A stretch of DNA of 64,000 nt from Pseudanabaena galeata CCNP1313 (GCF_029910235.1 NZ_CP112874.1:4640501-4704500), one strand, 5' to 3'. Positions 43,735 to 53,330 are shown, numbered from the stretch's first letter. Notes: generated by a model from the letters alone, not told the origin. Numbers and translations: made by a program.

Positions 43735-46017
43735 ATGTCGATCGCACAGCTTGCCTCCAAAATCGATAAAGTTAAAGTTTACGCCGAAGGCTCCACCGTG
43801 AAGCGGTTAGCAAGTCTATCAGCGATCGCATGGCAAAATGAAAACGATGAAAATATTGAAGTGGAAATCGCTGGACTACCACTGGCTCTAGATGATGGAA
43901 GTGTCAGGGTACGAGTAGACAACGGCACAGAGACGGACAGCAACATCATGGTTACAGATGTGCGGGTTGGATTACATGTCCCGCCACCTGTGGAAGTTCC
44001 CATATCGGATTTAGAAGCATCCATTCAGTCCGCCAAAGCTGAAGTCGATCGCCTTAGTGATTTGGGGAATGTAATTGCCCTAGAAATAGCCGCTTTAAAT
44101 GTGTTGCATGTCCCCGATCGTCCGATTGGTGAACAAGGCAAAGCACCACCAACCTCACCAACAGGTGCAAGAATAGCCCTAGCCAATTTCAAGGATGAGC
44201 AGAAACAATTACGCCTTAAAGAAAAGCGAGAACTTGAAAGTCAACTGCGAAAGGCGACCGAACAATTAGCCGATCTCCAGCAACAACAAAACCTTGCTTC
44301 TAATGCCAATGTTGCCAAAGAAAATGAATTGCGTAAAACAATCGTGGCACGTTTGCAAATTCGCGATCGCCAAGCAGCATCCTTACCACCTGATCATCTG
44401 CAACTGATTGTGGAATATTTTGTACAGGGGGCAAAATGGATACCCACCTATGTCTGTCGGCTCAATAGTGCAAATAATACCGCCGCGATCGCCTTGAGAG
44501 CATTGATTTGTCAGCGTACTGGTGAGGACTGGTCGGGTGTACAGATTGAGCTTTCGACGGCTACGCCGATGGGTTGGTGTGAGCTGCCAGAGTTACCTTC
44601 TTTACGATTAGGGCGATCGCAGGCTTTCGCATCTAAAAAAGCTTGGCGCAACCCACCCCAAGGAGCAGAAATTCTGTTTGAAGATTATGATCTTCAGAGA
44701 CAGATCGCCTATAGCGTAATTAGTACTACCTCGGTTTCGCAAAGTTTTCAAATTCCAAATTTATCGCCATTATCATCAGTAACCCAATCGATTCTGAACC
44801 AGAAGATTGAAAATTTGAAAATAGACTCCTTTGACGATCTTAGCCAAAACCTGCTGGGTCGTGGAGTCAACTCGGTTGAGTTAGCCAGTGAAGCCAGCTT
44901 ATATGACGAGCAGAACGAATATTTTGGTACTGTGTCATCAGAAGTTGAAGCAGAAGTGTCTGAACTTAGATCCATGTTGCAATCTAATATGAGTAGGAGT
45001 ATGCCATCTGCTGCTCCCGAAAGAATGGAAGCGCAAGTCATGCGGAAGGCTATGGCTCCGCCCAAAAGATCTATGAATCTTGAGCGATCATCGATATCGG
45101 CTGTAATGCAAGAAGATGCTTTTGATCCTGTTCAAGAGATTACGAACTATGGACTGATGCGATTGGCTGATCCTAGTAATACCTCTCAGCGTGGCAAACT
45201 CAGTTTGCCCGATGTGCAGACCCTCTATTTGGAGTCCCTGAAGCGATCGCAGATAACGATTAACTTTGATCTGACGATGGTTTTGCGAAAAGCCTTACAG
45301 CTAGCTGCTTGTTCTAATATTCCCTTACCTGCGGGTGGAACGAATGTGCGTGAGATGGCAGGTGCTTTTGACTTTGCCTATCTTGGATCTGGACGCATTG
45401 ATATTCCGTCGGATAGGCAGTTTCATTCCGTGGCTCTGCTCGAAGAGAATGCTGAGATAGATATGCGTTATGTCGTTGTTCCCCGTGAAGACACTAATGT
45501 TTTTCGGATCGCGCAACTTCGCAACCCACTGCGATCGCCATTACTATCAGGCTCTACCGATGTCTATGTGGATGGAGAATATATTCTCTCAACGCGCATT
45601 AATACCGTGCCACCCAAGGGACAAATGGAACTAGGTTTAGGCGTAGAGCAATCGATCAAAGTGGCGCGAAATACCTCCTTTAAAGAAGTGCGATCGGGTA
45701 TGAGTTTGGTTGCCTTTAACGAACTGCGTCACAGTATTCATATTGCGATCGCCAATCGACTAGGACGAAATGCTCGTATCGAAGTGCGCGAACGTGTCCC
45801 TGTACCCCAAGCCGATGTAAAAGTCGATGTGACCGTTACACAGGTTTCGCCAGCATGGGAAAAGTATGAACAGCAAGAACGTAATGCGGTGATCAAGGGC
45901 GGCTATCGTTGGCAAATCAACGTTCCCGCAGGTGGTGAAACAGAATTAACCGCCGACTATACGATCAAAACCTTTGTGGACAATGAGCTAGTTAATGGTA
46001 ATCGGAGAGAGGAATAG
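43735..46017 (+). CDS. DUF4139 (MuiA-like) protein, first copy
   Basis: A 760-residue protein with an N-terminal DUF4140 part (KVKVYAEGSTVKRLASL), a coiled coil (about 95-210, QLRLKEKRELESQLRKATEQLADLQQQQN) and a DUF4139 beta-rich C-terminus (VEYFVQGAKWIPTYVCRLNS, EDWSGVQIELSTATP, LEENAEIDMRYVVVPREDTNVFRIAQL). A Met/Ser/Arg-rich linker (about 400-450) separates the parts. No signal peptide. DUF4139 proteins include the mucoidy inhibitor MuiA, but their molecular role is unknown. Only 3 bp separate it from a second DUF4139 gene, forming an operon of three with the sugar dehydrogenase. Confidence 0.85.
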   Translation: MSIAQLASKIDKVKVYAEGSTVKRLASLSAIAWQNENDENIEVEIAGLPLALDDGSVRVRVDNGTETDSNIMVTDVRVGLHVPPPVEVPISDLEASIQSAKAEVDRLSDLGNVIALEIAALNVLHVPDRPIGEQGKAPPTSPTGARIALANFKDEQKQLRLKEKRELESQLRKATEQLADLQQQQNLASNANVAKENELRKTIVARLQIRDRQAASLPPDHLQLIVEYFVQGAKWIPTYVCRLNSANNTAAIALRALICQRTGEDWSGVQIELSTATPMGWCELPELPSLRLGRSQAFASKKAWRNPPQGAEILFEDYDLQRQIAYSVISTTSVSQSFQIPNLSPLSSVTQSILNQKIENLKIDSFDDLSQNLLGRGVNSVELASEASLYDEQNEYFGTVSSEVEAEVSELRSMLQSNMSRSMPSAAPERMEAQVMRKAMAPPKRSMNLERSSISAVMQEDAFDPVQEITNYGLMRLADPSNTSQRGKLSLPDVQTLYLESLKRSQITINFDLTMVLRKALQLAACSNIPLPAGGTNVREMAGAFDFAYLGSGRIDIPSDRQFHSVALLEENAEIDMRYVVVPREDTNVFRIAQLRNPLRSPLLSGSTDVYVDGEYILSTRINTVPPKGQMELGLGVEQSIKVARNTSFKEVRSGMSLVAFNELRHSIHIAIANRLGRNARIEVRERVPVPQADVKVDVTVTQVSPAWEKYEQQERNAVIKGGYRWQINVPAGGETELTADYTIKTFVDNELVNGNRREE

Positions 46018-46020
46018 CCC

Positions 46021-47589
46021 ATGATATCAACCGAAATTCAGACCCTAGATCTAAATGCTCCTGTGACTACCGTGACTCTGCTCGAAGATCGCGCTCAAGT
46101 CCAACGTATAGCCAAGGTAAATCTAGCCGCAGGACTATGGCGAGTGCAGATTGATCGGGTCGCTCCAATTCTTTCCGATAAGTCGCTGCGGGCGGAATTT
46201 AGCGATCGCTTATCTGGTGCAAGAGTCAATGATGTGCGTGTGCGCCGACGCATGTTAATTAAGGAGTCCGATCGCTCAGGTTTGATCGAGGAGTTAAAGA
46301 CCGAATGGCGATCGCAATTTGAGCAATACAATGTCCTCACTGAAGATCGCCAACAACTCGAAGAACAGTTCCAACAAATTGGTCTAATTTTGGGTAAGGC
46401 TCTGCAAGAATTGCCCATTGATGCGGCTTGGGGACAGGTTGATCCGATGGCATGGCGATCGCAATTACAGCCACTATTTCAAAAAATGCGGGAATCTCGT
46501 AGCGAAATCCTCCATACTTACCATGCACAGGCAAAGTTAAAGTCAGCAATCGAGCGACTCGTAAGCCGTATCCAAGCCGAAACTAGACCAGATCAGATTT
46601 TTACTGCTCATATCGAAGCGGATTTAGCGATCGCGGAAACAGGCGATTACGAACTAGCCTTTGATTATGTGGTTCCCAATGCCTTCTGGCGACCCTATCA
46701 TCAAGCGCAATTACAAATGGGAGAGAATTCCCAACTAACTTTCCGTACCGATGGTTGCGTTTGGCAAAACACAGGCGAAGACTGGCTAAATGTCGATTTA
46801 GTTTTCTCCACAGCCCGTGCTTCCCTTGGCACTGAGCCACCTTTACTCACCGATGATTGGCTGAATATTCGCGAGAAAGCGAAAAAGATTGCTGTAGAAA
46901 TGCGCGATCAAACGGTGAAAACCACGAGGCTAGGTGCAGGAACAAGACCAGATGCGATCGATTTACCATCGGTGGATGATGGTGGTGAAGTGCGAACAAT
47001 TCGCGCTCCTCAAAAAGCACATATTCCCCCTGATGGCAATCCTTATCGTGTGCCACTATTTCAGTTTCAATCTTTAGCCAAAATTGAGCATGTCCTGATG
47101 CCAGAAATAGCTTTACAAGTCGTTCTCAAAAGTGAACAAACGAATAATGCAACTTTACCAATTCTGGCTGGTCCCGTTGATCTGGTGCGGGCTACAGAAT
47201 ATGTAGGCAGGACGACCATATCTTTCATTGCACCCCAAGAAAAATTTGCCCTTGGTTGGGGAACTGATGCAAATATGCGTGTTCAGCGCATTCAATCACA
47301 AAAGCGCGAGAAAAATCATCTCACCCAATGGAATACGATTACTAATACCGTCAGCATCTTTCTCTCGAATATTGGTGACGACGTTAGAAAAATCACGATG
47401 ATTGAACGGATTCCTATTTCAGAATTAGAAAAAGTTAAAATTGAGGTGGTTCAGGATGAAACGAGCGATCGCCTTCAACCTGATGCCAATGGCTTTTGTA
47501 CTTGGGACTTGCATCTTTCACCCTATTCTCAATCCAAAGTTAACCTAGTTTATAAAATTGCTGCTGCTCCTGATGTAGAAGGTCTATGA
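46021..47589 (+). CDS. DUF4139 (MuiA-like) protein, second copy
   Basis: A 522-residue paralogue of the preceding gene: DUF4140 start (PVTTVTLLEDRAQVQRIAKVNL), coiled coil (about 90-190), DUF4139 end (YELAFDYVVPNAFWRPYHQAQL, GEDWLNVDLVFSTARAS, WDLHLSPYSQSKVNLVYKI). Shorter than the first by a missing linker. Its stop overlaps the next gene by ATGA, so the three genes are translated together. The two copies may form a heteromer. Confidence 0.87.
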   Translation: MISTEIQTLDLNAPVTTVTLLEDRAQVQRIAKVNLAAGLWRVQIDRVAPILSDKSLRAEFSDRLSGARVNDVRVRRRMLIKESDRSGLIEELKTEWRSQFEQYNVLTEDRQQLEEQFQQIGLILGKALQELPIDAAWGQVDPMAWRSQLQPLFQKMRESRSEILHTYHAQAKLKSAIERLVSRIQAETRPDQIFTAHIEADLAIAETGDYELAFDYVVPNAFWRPYHQAQLQMGENSQLTFRTDGCVWQNTGEDWLNVDLVFSTARASLGTEPPLLTDDWLNIREKAKKIAVEMRDQTVKTTRLGAGTRPDAIDLPSVDDGGEVRTIRAPQKAHIPPDGNPYRVPLFQFQSLAKIEHVLMPEIALQVVLKSEQTNNATLPILAGPVDLVRATEYVGRTTISFIAPQEKFALGWGTDANMRVQRIQSQKREKNHLTQWNTITNTVSIFLSNIGDDVRKITMIERIPISELEKVKIEVVQDETSDRLQPDANGFCTWDLHLSPYSQSKVNLVYKIAAAPDVEGL

Positions 47590-48632
47590 ATTACCAACCA
47601 GAAATGATGAAGACTTTACGCTATCCGTTTAGCTTTGTGACCAGTGCGATCGCCCTAACCATAGGAGGTTGTGCTATTCCAGAGCTTAACTTCAATCCAT
47701 CACCAACACCAACATCAACACCATTAACAGTTGTTCAACCGACAACATCCGCGATCGCCACAAATACCGCGACGAGTAAAAAGCCTACTCCTACGGGTTT
47801 CAAAAAAGTTACGGTAGTCCAAAATTTAGAAAGACCTTGGGGAATGGCTTGGTTACCCGATGGCGCAATGCTGATTACTGAGCGAGTTGGTCGCGTCCAA
47901 ATCCTGCGAAATGGATCACTACAGCAAGTTGCGATCGCCGAAATCCCTAATCTATTTGTATCTGGACAAGCAGGCTTGATGGATATCTCACTACATCCAC
48001 GCTTTGCCGAAAATAAATTGGTTTACCTTACCTATTCCTCTGGAGACTTCCAATCTAATCGCACCAGTATTTTGAGAGCAAAATTTGATGGCAAAGCGCT
48101 CGTTGAACCACAAGTAATTTTTGAGGTCAAGCCGTCAAAATCGGGAAATCAGCATTTTGGTTCGCGCATCGTTTGGCTACCCGATGAAACTATGCTGATC
48201 GCGATCGGTGATGGGGGCAATCCACCTTTACAACTGAATGGTGAATTGATTCGGAAACAAGCCCAAAAATTAGATAGTCACCTTGGCAAAGTTTTACGGC
48301 TCAAGGATGATGGCTCCATTCCACCAGATAATCCCTTTGTGAAAACCACTAATGCTAATCCTGCAATTTGGAGCTATGGACATCGCAACATTCAAGGCTT
48401 ATTTGCTGATCCTCTATCCAAGCAAGTCTGGTCAACGGAGCATGGTGCAAGGGGTGGTGATGAATTAAACCTCATCGAGGCAGGTAAAAACTATGGCTGG
48501 CCAGTGGTGAGCTTTAGTCAAGAATACATTGGTGGTAAGATTTCTGATGAAACATCTCGTCCTGATATGGTCGATCCCAAATTAGTGTGGACTCCTGCGA
48601 TCGCTCCGTCTGGGTTGCTGTTATAGCGGTTT

Positions 48633-49280
48633 TCAAATGAGCGTGGTACGAGCGTCACATTCGTAAAACCAGCCAAAGAAGTCAGAATCGGAAACAGAAT
48701 TGAAAGCGAGAGTGATAGCATCATAAAGCTGCTCAGTGGTTCTCGGAGCAATCGAACGCAGAATGGATTTGATTTTTGACCAAAACATCTCAATCGGTGA
48801 TAAATCAGGAGAATAAGTGGGCAAGAAAATCAGTTTAGCGCCAGTATTCTCAATCGCAGTTCTGACCTCATCGCTACAGTGGAGATTGAGATTATCCATC
48901 ACGACGACCATCGTATCGTTTAGCTGTGGTACAAGTACCTCAGTCACATAAAACAAAAAAGTTACCGCATTGTTACTGCCAAAAAATGATAGAGCCGCAA
49001 TTACCCCCGTAATCGCGATCGCCGCAATGATGGTCAGATTTTTACCTTTGTTGTGTGGTTTACAGCCATGCGCCCTTGTGCCTTTTTTTGACCTTGCATA
49101 AGTCCTAGCCATATTTAGGTTTGTGCCTGACTCATCGATAAACACCAGATTATTGGTTTCGATTGCCCACATTATCAGTTGATATTCTAGTCTCAACTGT
49201 TTGACTGCTTCACTTTCTTGTTTGTCGGCATGAAAAGTTTTTTTTTGCGGGTTAACTCGATTTCCTGTAAGGCTCGACAA
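48633..49280 (-). CDS. IS630 transposase, OrfB (DDE domain)
   Basis: The DDE/RNase-H part: first Asp/Glu region LVFIDESGTNLNM, second VVVMDNLNLHC, and the final Glu in YSPDLSPIEMFWSKIKSILR. It has no own start needed, because it is reached from OrfA by a -1 shift on a run of nine A (minus strand; T9 at 49238-49246). Catalytic residues intact. Confidence 0.92.
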   Translation of the reverse strand: MSSLTGNRVNPQKKTFHADKQESEAVKQLRLEYQLIMWAIETNNLVFIDESGTNLNMARTYARSKKGTRAHGCKPHNKGKNLTIIAAIAITGVIAALSFFGSNNAVTFLFYVTEVLVPQLNDTMVVVMDNLNLHCSDEVRTAIENTGAKLIFLPTYSPDLSPIEMFWSKIKSILRSIAPRTTEQLYDAITLAFNSVSDSDFFGWFYECDARTTLI

Positions 49281-49597
49281 ATCGTGGACTGACTTACCAA
49301 TATCTCTGTCTTTTCCGCGAACCTTTGACTGATTTCTAGCAAGGTTATATCATTTTGTCCTTCAATGATTGCTTCTAGGATTGGGTAATGGGTTGCGTTG
49401 ACTTTGGCTACTGCTCCTCCTCCATGGGGTTTTGCCGCCACACTCCCTGTTTGTTTTTGTCTTTGTACCAGATTATTGACCCAGCTTCGACTTACTGCAA
49501 ACCTATCGGCTACTTCTTTCATCGTGGTTTTTCCTTTTTGATACCCTGCGATTACTCGTTCTCTCAAATCCTGTGAATACGCTTTTCCTGTTTGCAT
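49193..49597 (-). CDS. IS630 transposase, OrfA (HTH domain)
   Basis: A 134-residue DNA-binding part with two helix-turn-helix units (YSQDLRERVIAGYQKGKTTMKEVADRFAVSRSWVNNLVQRQK and ITLLEISQRFAEKTEILVSQSTICRAL). The overlap with OrfB holds A9, giving R-KKK-LF in this frame and NPQ-KK-TF in the other; slippage there would make the full transposase. Confidence 0.93.
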   Translation of the reverse strand: MQTGKAYSQDLRERVIAGYQKGKTTMKEVADRFAVSRSWVNNLVQRQKQTGSVAAKPHGGGAVAKVNATHYPILEAIIEGQNDITLLEISQRFAEKTEILVSQSTICRALQEIELTRKKKLFMPTNKKVKQSNS

Positions 49598-49967
49598 TTT
49601 CTCTCCATTTTACCTTGCTCTTGCTCATTTGAAAACCGCTATATATCGTGGCGATCGCTTTCCTAATTGGCAAGGTAATCTATTTGCGGGAGGTTTGGTA
49701 TCTAGAGAAGTTATTCGCATCCAAATAGATGGTAATCAAACAGTGGTGCAAGAGAAGATTCCCATCGGTCAAAGGGTGCGTGATGTGCGACAGGGGAAAG
49801 ATGGATTTATTTATATTCTCACTGACGAACAAGCGGGGCAACTCATCCGACTAGAACCAATGTAGTCATGGGATGTGGCACTCCGTGCCGTTTAACTTTA
49901 CTGTAGCTGTTGAATCCGAAGCTTTTACAATCGCATACCTGCTTCTGGTCGTGAGCGTCAAACTGTT

Positions 49968-50251
49968 TATCGCGATCGCATCTTTAATCCTAATCATGAG
50001 AGTCATCTCATCGATAGGCGAAGCCGTAAACCCACATTTCTCGTAAAAAACCTTCGCATTCTCAGAAATAGCATGGACAAGGATAGCTCGTATTCCCACA
50101 ATTTCACAGGCTTGTAGAGTTCTTATTCATTTTTGATCGCTCTATTATTTAACCAGTTATCTAGTTGACTATTGCCAGAGTCAAATCCCTTGATCTGGTG
50201 AGATAAATTGAGCTTTTCAGGCGATCGCAAATTATCTAAACTTATTCCCAC
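49968..50251 (-). pseudogene. Decayed TacT-type GNAT toxin
   Basis: Near-copy of the intact toxin at 54199-54708, starting with the same GTG, but about 217 bp of the centre (the acetyl-CoA region) is deleted between GTTCTTA and TTCATTTTT (plus-strand reading). The C-terminal RAILVHAISENAKVFYEKCGF survives. Surely non-functional. Confidence 0.88.
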
Positions 50252-50538
50252 GGAGATTTAGTTGTTAGTAACTTCTGTAACTTTTGATTTGGTTGAGGAA
50301 CTCCATCCAATAATGCTATAAATTCCTGATGCTTCGATGAGTCATCATATCAGAAAGCCCAATCTAAAATAACATCTTGCGCCTTCTGATATGATGACTC
50401 AAGCATAAACTCAGAGGGCATTTTACCCTGTATTTCGGCAGCACGATCAATGATATTCCGTTTCTCTTATTTCACACGGATGTTAATCGTTACATCTCGA
50501 TTTTGACTGGAAGAGGTGTTATCTATCAAGGTAGACAT
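50242..50538 (-). pseudogene. Decayed TacA-type DUF1778 antitoxin
   Basis: Aligns without gaps with the intact antitoxin at 54699-54995. Two nonsense codons: TAA where the intact copy has CAA in NIRVKQE, and TGA after DWAF. The second arises inside a 17-bp perfect inverted repeat unique to this copy. Confidence 0.9.
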
Positions 50539-50629
50539 AGGGATTTACCTAAAATAGGAACTTCTTTACTCTAATATTTTGTATATACAATGTAATACAT
50601 TGTCGAATTTTATGAAAAGCGATCGCCTC

Positions 50630-50692
50630 TTATAACCACAAATAGCGATCGCGATCGCACAGCGTTATTTTCTGATCAATAGTCTGGTTCAT
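50630..50692 (-). pseudogene. DUF29-like N-terminal fragment
   Basis: MNQTIDQKITLCDRDRYLWL then TAA; after the stop the frame continues EAIAFH. The L-x-D-R-D-x-x-L-W-L-E-E pattern fits the start of DUF29 proteins. Similar fragments at 53240, 54070 and 55070. The start overlaps the short ORF before it by ATGA. Confidence 0.55.
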
Positions 50693-50760
50693 TCAATTAC
50701 CTCTGATACGTCGCTATTCGGCATTTGTTTGATTGCTTCTAAGACTTGATTTTTAATCAT
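50689..50760 (-). other. Recurring short ORF, copy 1 (23 codons)
   Basis: MIKNQVLEAIKQMPNSDVSEVIE, TGA overlapping the next ATG. Two more copies of the same ORF lie at 53996 and 55811. It could be an antitoxin N-terminal fragment or a coupled leader ORF. Confidence 0.55.
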
Positions 50761-50788
50761 CATTTTTTACCCACTTATTTAAAAAATA

Positions 50789-52333
50789 CTATGCACAAAG
50801 AGAAACAACTGCTTTCTTTTCATCGATATTACCTAAATCAATGGGTTGCCTATTTTCAAATACACCAGTTTCAATAATTGCTTTGCATAACTTATCGATT
50901 ACAGGAACTGAAACACTATTACCGATTAATTTCATCCATTTTGCTCTTGATTCTGGCAATTTAAAATCTTTAGGAAATCCCTGTATTAAACAAGCTTCAC
51001 TTTTAGTAATCCTTCTAAATGCTTTAGGCTTATATATTTCTTGGATAAATTTATTTTTAAATTCCTCATGATTTGAGGCTTCTATAGTCTTTAAAGTTAT
51101 GAAATCATTCGTGTCACTTGCCACCAAAGTTGGGAAAATATCCGAACTTGGTAAGAATATACGATTCACGCCAAATAATCCTGTGCTTATCTTAGTATTT
51201 TTAAAATCATAACGAACCTCATGACATTCAATAATTCTTTTTCCCCTAAGAGATTCAATAGTTTTTTCAATGGATATTTTCTCAGTTTTAAATATCCTTT
51301 GAGTATTTAAATTATCAATGATAATTTTGTGATCGTTTGCAAATGAAAGTAGTATTTCCTCTTCTTTTGTGAGATTGCTAGTACTATAGTCTTTTATAGT
51401 GAAACTGTACTCTTCGGACTTTAAGATTTCTAATTGAATTAGTTGATTAATTTCATCTTGATTAATGGATGAATCTAGATCCTGAAAATGTTCTAATGAC
51501 AATGGATTCCCATCAAGTTCTCCATAGGCACTTTTACGTCTATTTTTAAGCAATAACAAACAAATATCTTTTTGACGCTGAGTGGTGTCAATAATATCCC
51601 ATGAATGGATTGTTGTGTGACCATTTCTAAGATCATTAAATAAAAAATAGTCATTAAATCCATTTGTGTTTGAAAGACTCATTGTTTTTGATTCAACAAC
51701 ATTTCCAAATAAGTCCATTTGGATAGTTCTTTTGTCTGCTGAATTTTTTGTTTCAACGCCTAGTATGTCGCCAAGCTTTAGCTTCTTGTCAATACATTTA
51801 GGTAGCATAAATCTTTGAAAGTACTTCTTTTCTTTAAAGCCAATTATGTATATGCGAATTCTATTTTGAGGTACACCATAATCAAATGAGTTAATCACAA
51901 AGTAATTAGCGTAATATCCTGATTTTTGAATTCTTTCTAAAATGTATGATAAAGCTTTTTTATTGCGAGGATCAACTAAGCCTTTCACATTTTCAAAAAT
52001 AAAGGCTTTTGGCTGAGATTGTTGAAGTAGATAAATCGTGTCATTCCATAATTGTCCTCTATCATCATCAAAACCTAAATTTTTACCCGCAATAGACCAA
52101 CTTTGACAAGGAACTCCAGCAGTTAATAAGTCGTGCTCAGGTAGCTCTTTGATTTTAGTAATATCTCCTAAGTTGTAACTCGATTCAACTTGAAAGTTGT
52201 CACAATATGTGTTTATTGCATCTTTATCTATTTCACTAAATCCAAGGCAATTACCACCATTATTACTTAATGCCATTTTAAAGCCGCCAATTCCAGCAAA
52301 AAGATCAATAAAGGTAAATTTAGCGTTATTCAT
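50789..52333 (-). CDS. DNA (cytosine-5) methyltransferase
   Basis: A 514-residue C5 methyltransferase. Motif I FIDLFAGIGGF, motif IV with catalytic C76 (GVPCQSWS), motif VI FENVKGLV, motif VIII QNRIRIYIIGF, and motifs IX-X at the end (RRITKSEACLIQGFP, LIGNSVSVPVID). The large variable region (about 190-420) is the target recognition domain. It is followed on the strand by nothing, and preceded 24 bp upstream by the endonuclease gene, so the two form a type II system. A/T-rich codon use suggests transfer. Recognition site not readable from sequence. Confidence 0.95.
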   Translation of the reverse strand: MNNAKFTFIDLFAGIGGFKMALSNNGGNCLGFSEIDKDAINTYCDNFQVESSYNLGDITKIKELPEHDLLTAGVPCQSWSIAGKNLGFDDDRGQLWNDTIYLLQQSQPKAFIFENVKGLVDPRNKKALSYILERIQKSGYYANYFVINSFDYGVPQNRIRIYIIGFKEKKYFQRFMLPKCIDKKLKLGDILGVETKNSADKRTIQMDLFGNVVESKTMSLSNTNGFNDYFLFNDLRNGHTTIHSWDIIDTTQRQKDICLLLLKNRRKSAYGELDGNPLSLEHFQDLDSSINQDEINQLIQLEILKSEEYSFTIKDYSTSNLTKEEEILLSFANDHKIIIDNLNTQRIFKTEKISIEKTIESLRGKRIIECHEVRYDFKNTKISTGLFGVNRIFLPSSDIFPTLVASDTNDFITLKTIEASNHEEFKNKFIQEIYKPKAFRRITKSEACLIQGFPKDFKLPESRAKWMKLIGNSVSVPVIDKLCKAIIETGVFENRQPIDLGNIDEKKAVVSLCA

Positions 52334-52356
52334 TTGATATCTCCTCTTACATTTTT

Positions 52357-53190
52357 CTACTTCAACAAATACTCGTCAAAATCTGGAGGTGGTTGTATTC
52401 CTAAGAATTCACGATAGATGCGTTCTCTGTAATCTTTCCCTAATGAATTGACTTCCTGAATAAAATTGTTGTAAGTGCCTTCACCTCCAATCAGATCCCA
52501 AAATTCATCGCCTATCAATACAGATTCATCTTTGTGCATATTGAACCATCGCATAGGAAAGTCCCATTTATAGTTTTCTTTTTGACCGTAAGGGTTGTAT
52601 GGCAAGGCAAAGTATGCGTAATCAACTAACTTGGGTTCCATTGCCAGAAGTTTAAATAGCTTCTCTTTGCTTACTTTTGTTTGATCACTATTTGGTAATG
52701 GAGCTTTAAGCTCAAAGGCATACCGCTTTCCATTTTCTTCATTCTGGATAAAAATATCACAAACTACGCTTACTGGAATCGGATTACCACCACCTTCCTG
52801 AATATAGTGTAATTCTTCAATCCAATTAGGTTTGACTTTGTTTGTTCCTTTGCTATGTTCTAATTTATTTAATACTTCTTGAATTCTTCTCAGACTCTCT
52901 TGCCCAACTGTACCACTAATTGTATGCCCCATTTGGCAATTGCCATAAGCTTCTAGGGCAACAACTTGAGCTAACTTTTCCCATACAAGACCAAATGGAG
53001 TTACAAATCTTCTCTCAAAATGTGAACCTTTAAAAATTTCGTCAGGCACTAATGCTGCATAAAGTGGTTTGTTTGCTCGATGATTTTCTTTGATAAAAGG
53101 GTCTGTAATTAGAACACGATCCATTACTCGATCCATCATTTTAGATATGACATCCTTTATAGCTTGAGCAATTCTCTGTTGTTTATCCAT
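52357..53190 (-). CDS. Type II restriction endonuclease, TdeIII-like
   Basis: A 277-residue protein with a PD-(D/E)XK-like core: SVVCDIFIQNEENGKRYAFELKAPLPNSDQTKVSKEKLFKL, with Asp and ELK positions. Its pairing with the C5 methyltransferase supports an endonuclease role. Overall style (HFERRFVTPFGLVWEKLAQVVA, MGHTISGTVGQESLRRIQEVL) recalls the TdeIII family, which cuts GGNCC-type sites, but that is from memory and the site is unproven. First gene of the pair. Confidence 0.72.
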   Translation of the reverse strand: MDKQQRIAQAIKDVISKMMDRVMDRVLITDPFIKENHRANKPLYAALVPDEIFKGSHFERRFVTPFGLVWEKLAQVVALEAYGNCQMGHTISGTVGQESLRRIQEVLNKLEHSKGTNKVKPNWIEELHYIQEGGGNPIPVSVVCDIFIQNEENGKRYAFELKAPLPNSDQTKVSKEKLFKLLAMEPKLVDYAYFALPYNPYGQKENYKWDFPMRWFNMHKDESVLIGDEFWDLIGGEGTYNNFIQEVNSLGKDYRERIYREFLGIQPPPDFDEYLLK

Positions 53191-53239
53191 GCAAATATCA
53201 ATAGTTTTCTAAATACTCATACCAAAATGTAAGTTTTTG

Positions 53240-53330
53240 CCGATCGCCTCTTATAACCACAAATTGCGATCGCGATCGCAAAGCGTTATTTTTTGTTAAG
53301 TTTATACAATAGTCTGTATCATCAGTTTAA
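53240..53330 (-). repeat. DUF29-like fragment and tail, copy 2
   Basis: On the minus strand: ITLCDRDRNLWL then a stop and EAI, with a degraded start. Matches 50630-50692. Confidence 0.5.

Larger units (their letters stand above)
48624..49641 (-). mobile_element. IS630-family insertion sequence (1018 bp)
   Basis: Terminal inverted repeats TAGCGGTTTTCAAATGAGC / GCTCATTTGAAAACCGCTA are perfect (19 bp) and TA is duplicated at 48622-48623 and 49642-49643, the family's target. It carries two overlapping transposase ORFs on the minus strand. Perfect ends suggest recent insertion. Confidence 0.95.
47586..49865 (+). pseudogene. PQQ-type sugar (sorbosone/glucose) dehydrogenase lipoprotein, split by IS630
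   Basis: Reads 47586-48626 and resumes at 49644-49865; removing the IS and one TA gives a continuous 419-residue frame (SGLLL-YRGDRFPNWQGNLFAGG). Signal peptide with lipobox IGGC, so a periplasmic lipoprotein; then the six-bladed beta-propeller of the GSDH family: LERPWGMAWLPDGAMLITERVGRV, LMDISLHPRF, SRIVWLPDETMLIAIGDGG, YGHRNIQGL, EHGARGGDELNLI. The enzyme would oxidise a sugar with PQQ. The break removes the last ~75 residues (final blade), so the product is probably inactive. Third gene of the DUF4139 operon. Confidence 0.92.

Noticed and set aside
49866-50099. 77-codon minus-strand open frame with a GNAT-like start
   Set aside because: It is the surviving C-terminal piece of the decayed TacT toxin read on into unrelated sequence; annotated as part of the pseudogene.
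52357-53190. Naming the recognition site of the TdeIII-like enzyme
   Set aside because: The family call rests on memory of sequence style; the site cannot be read from the sequence.
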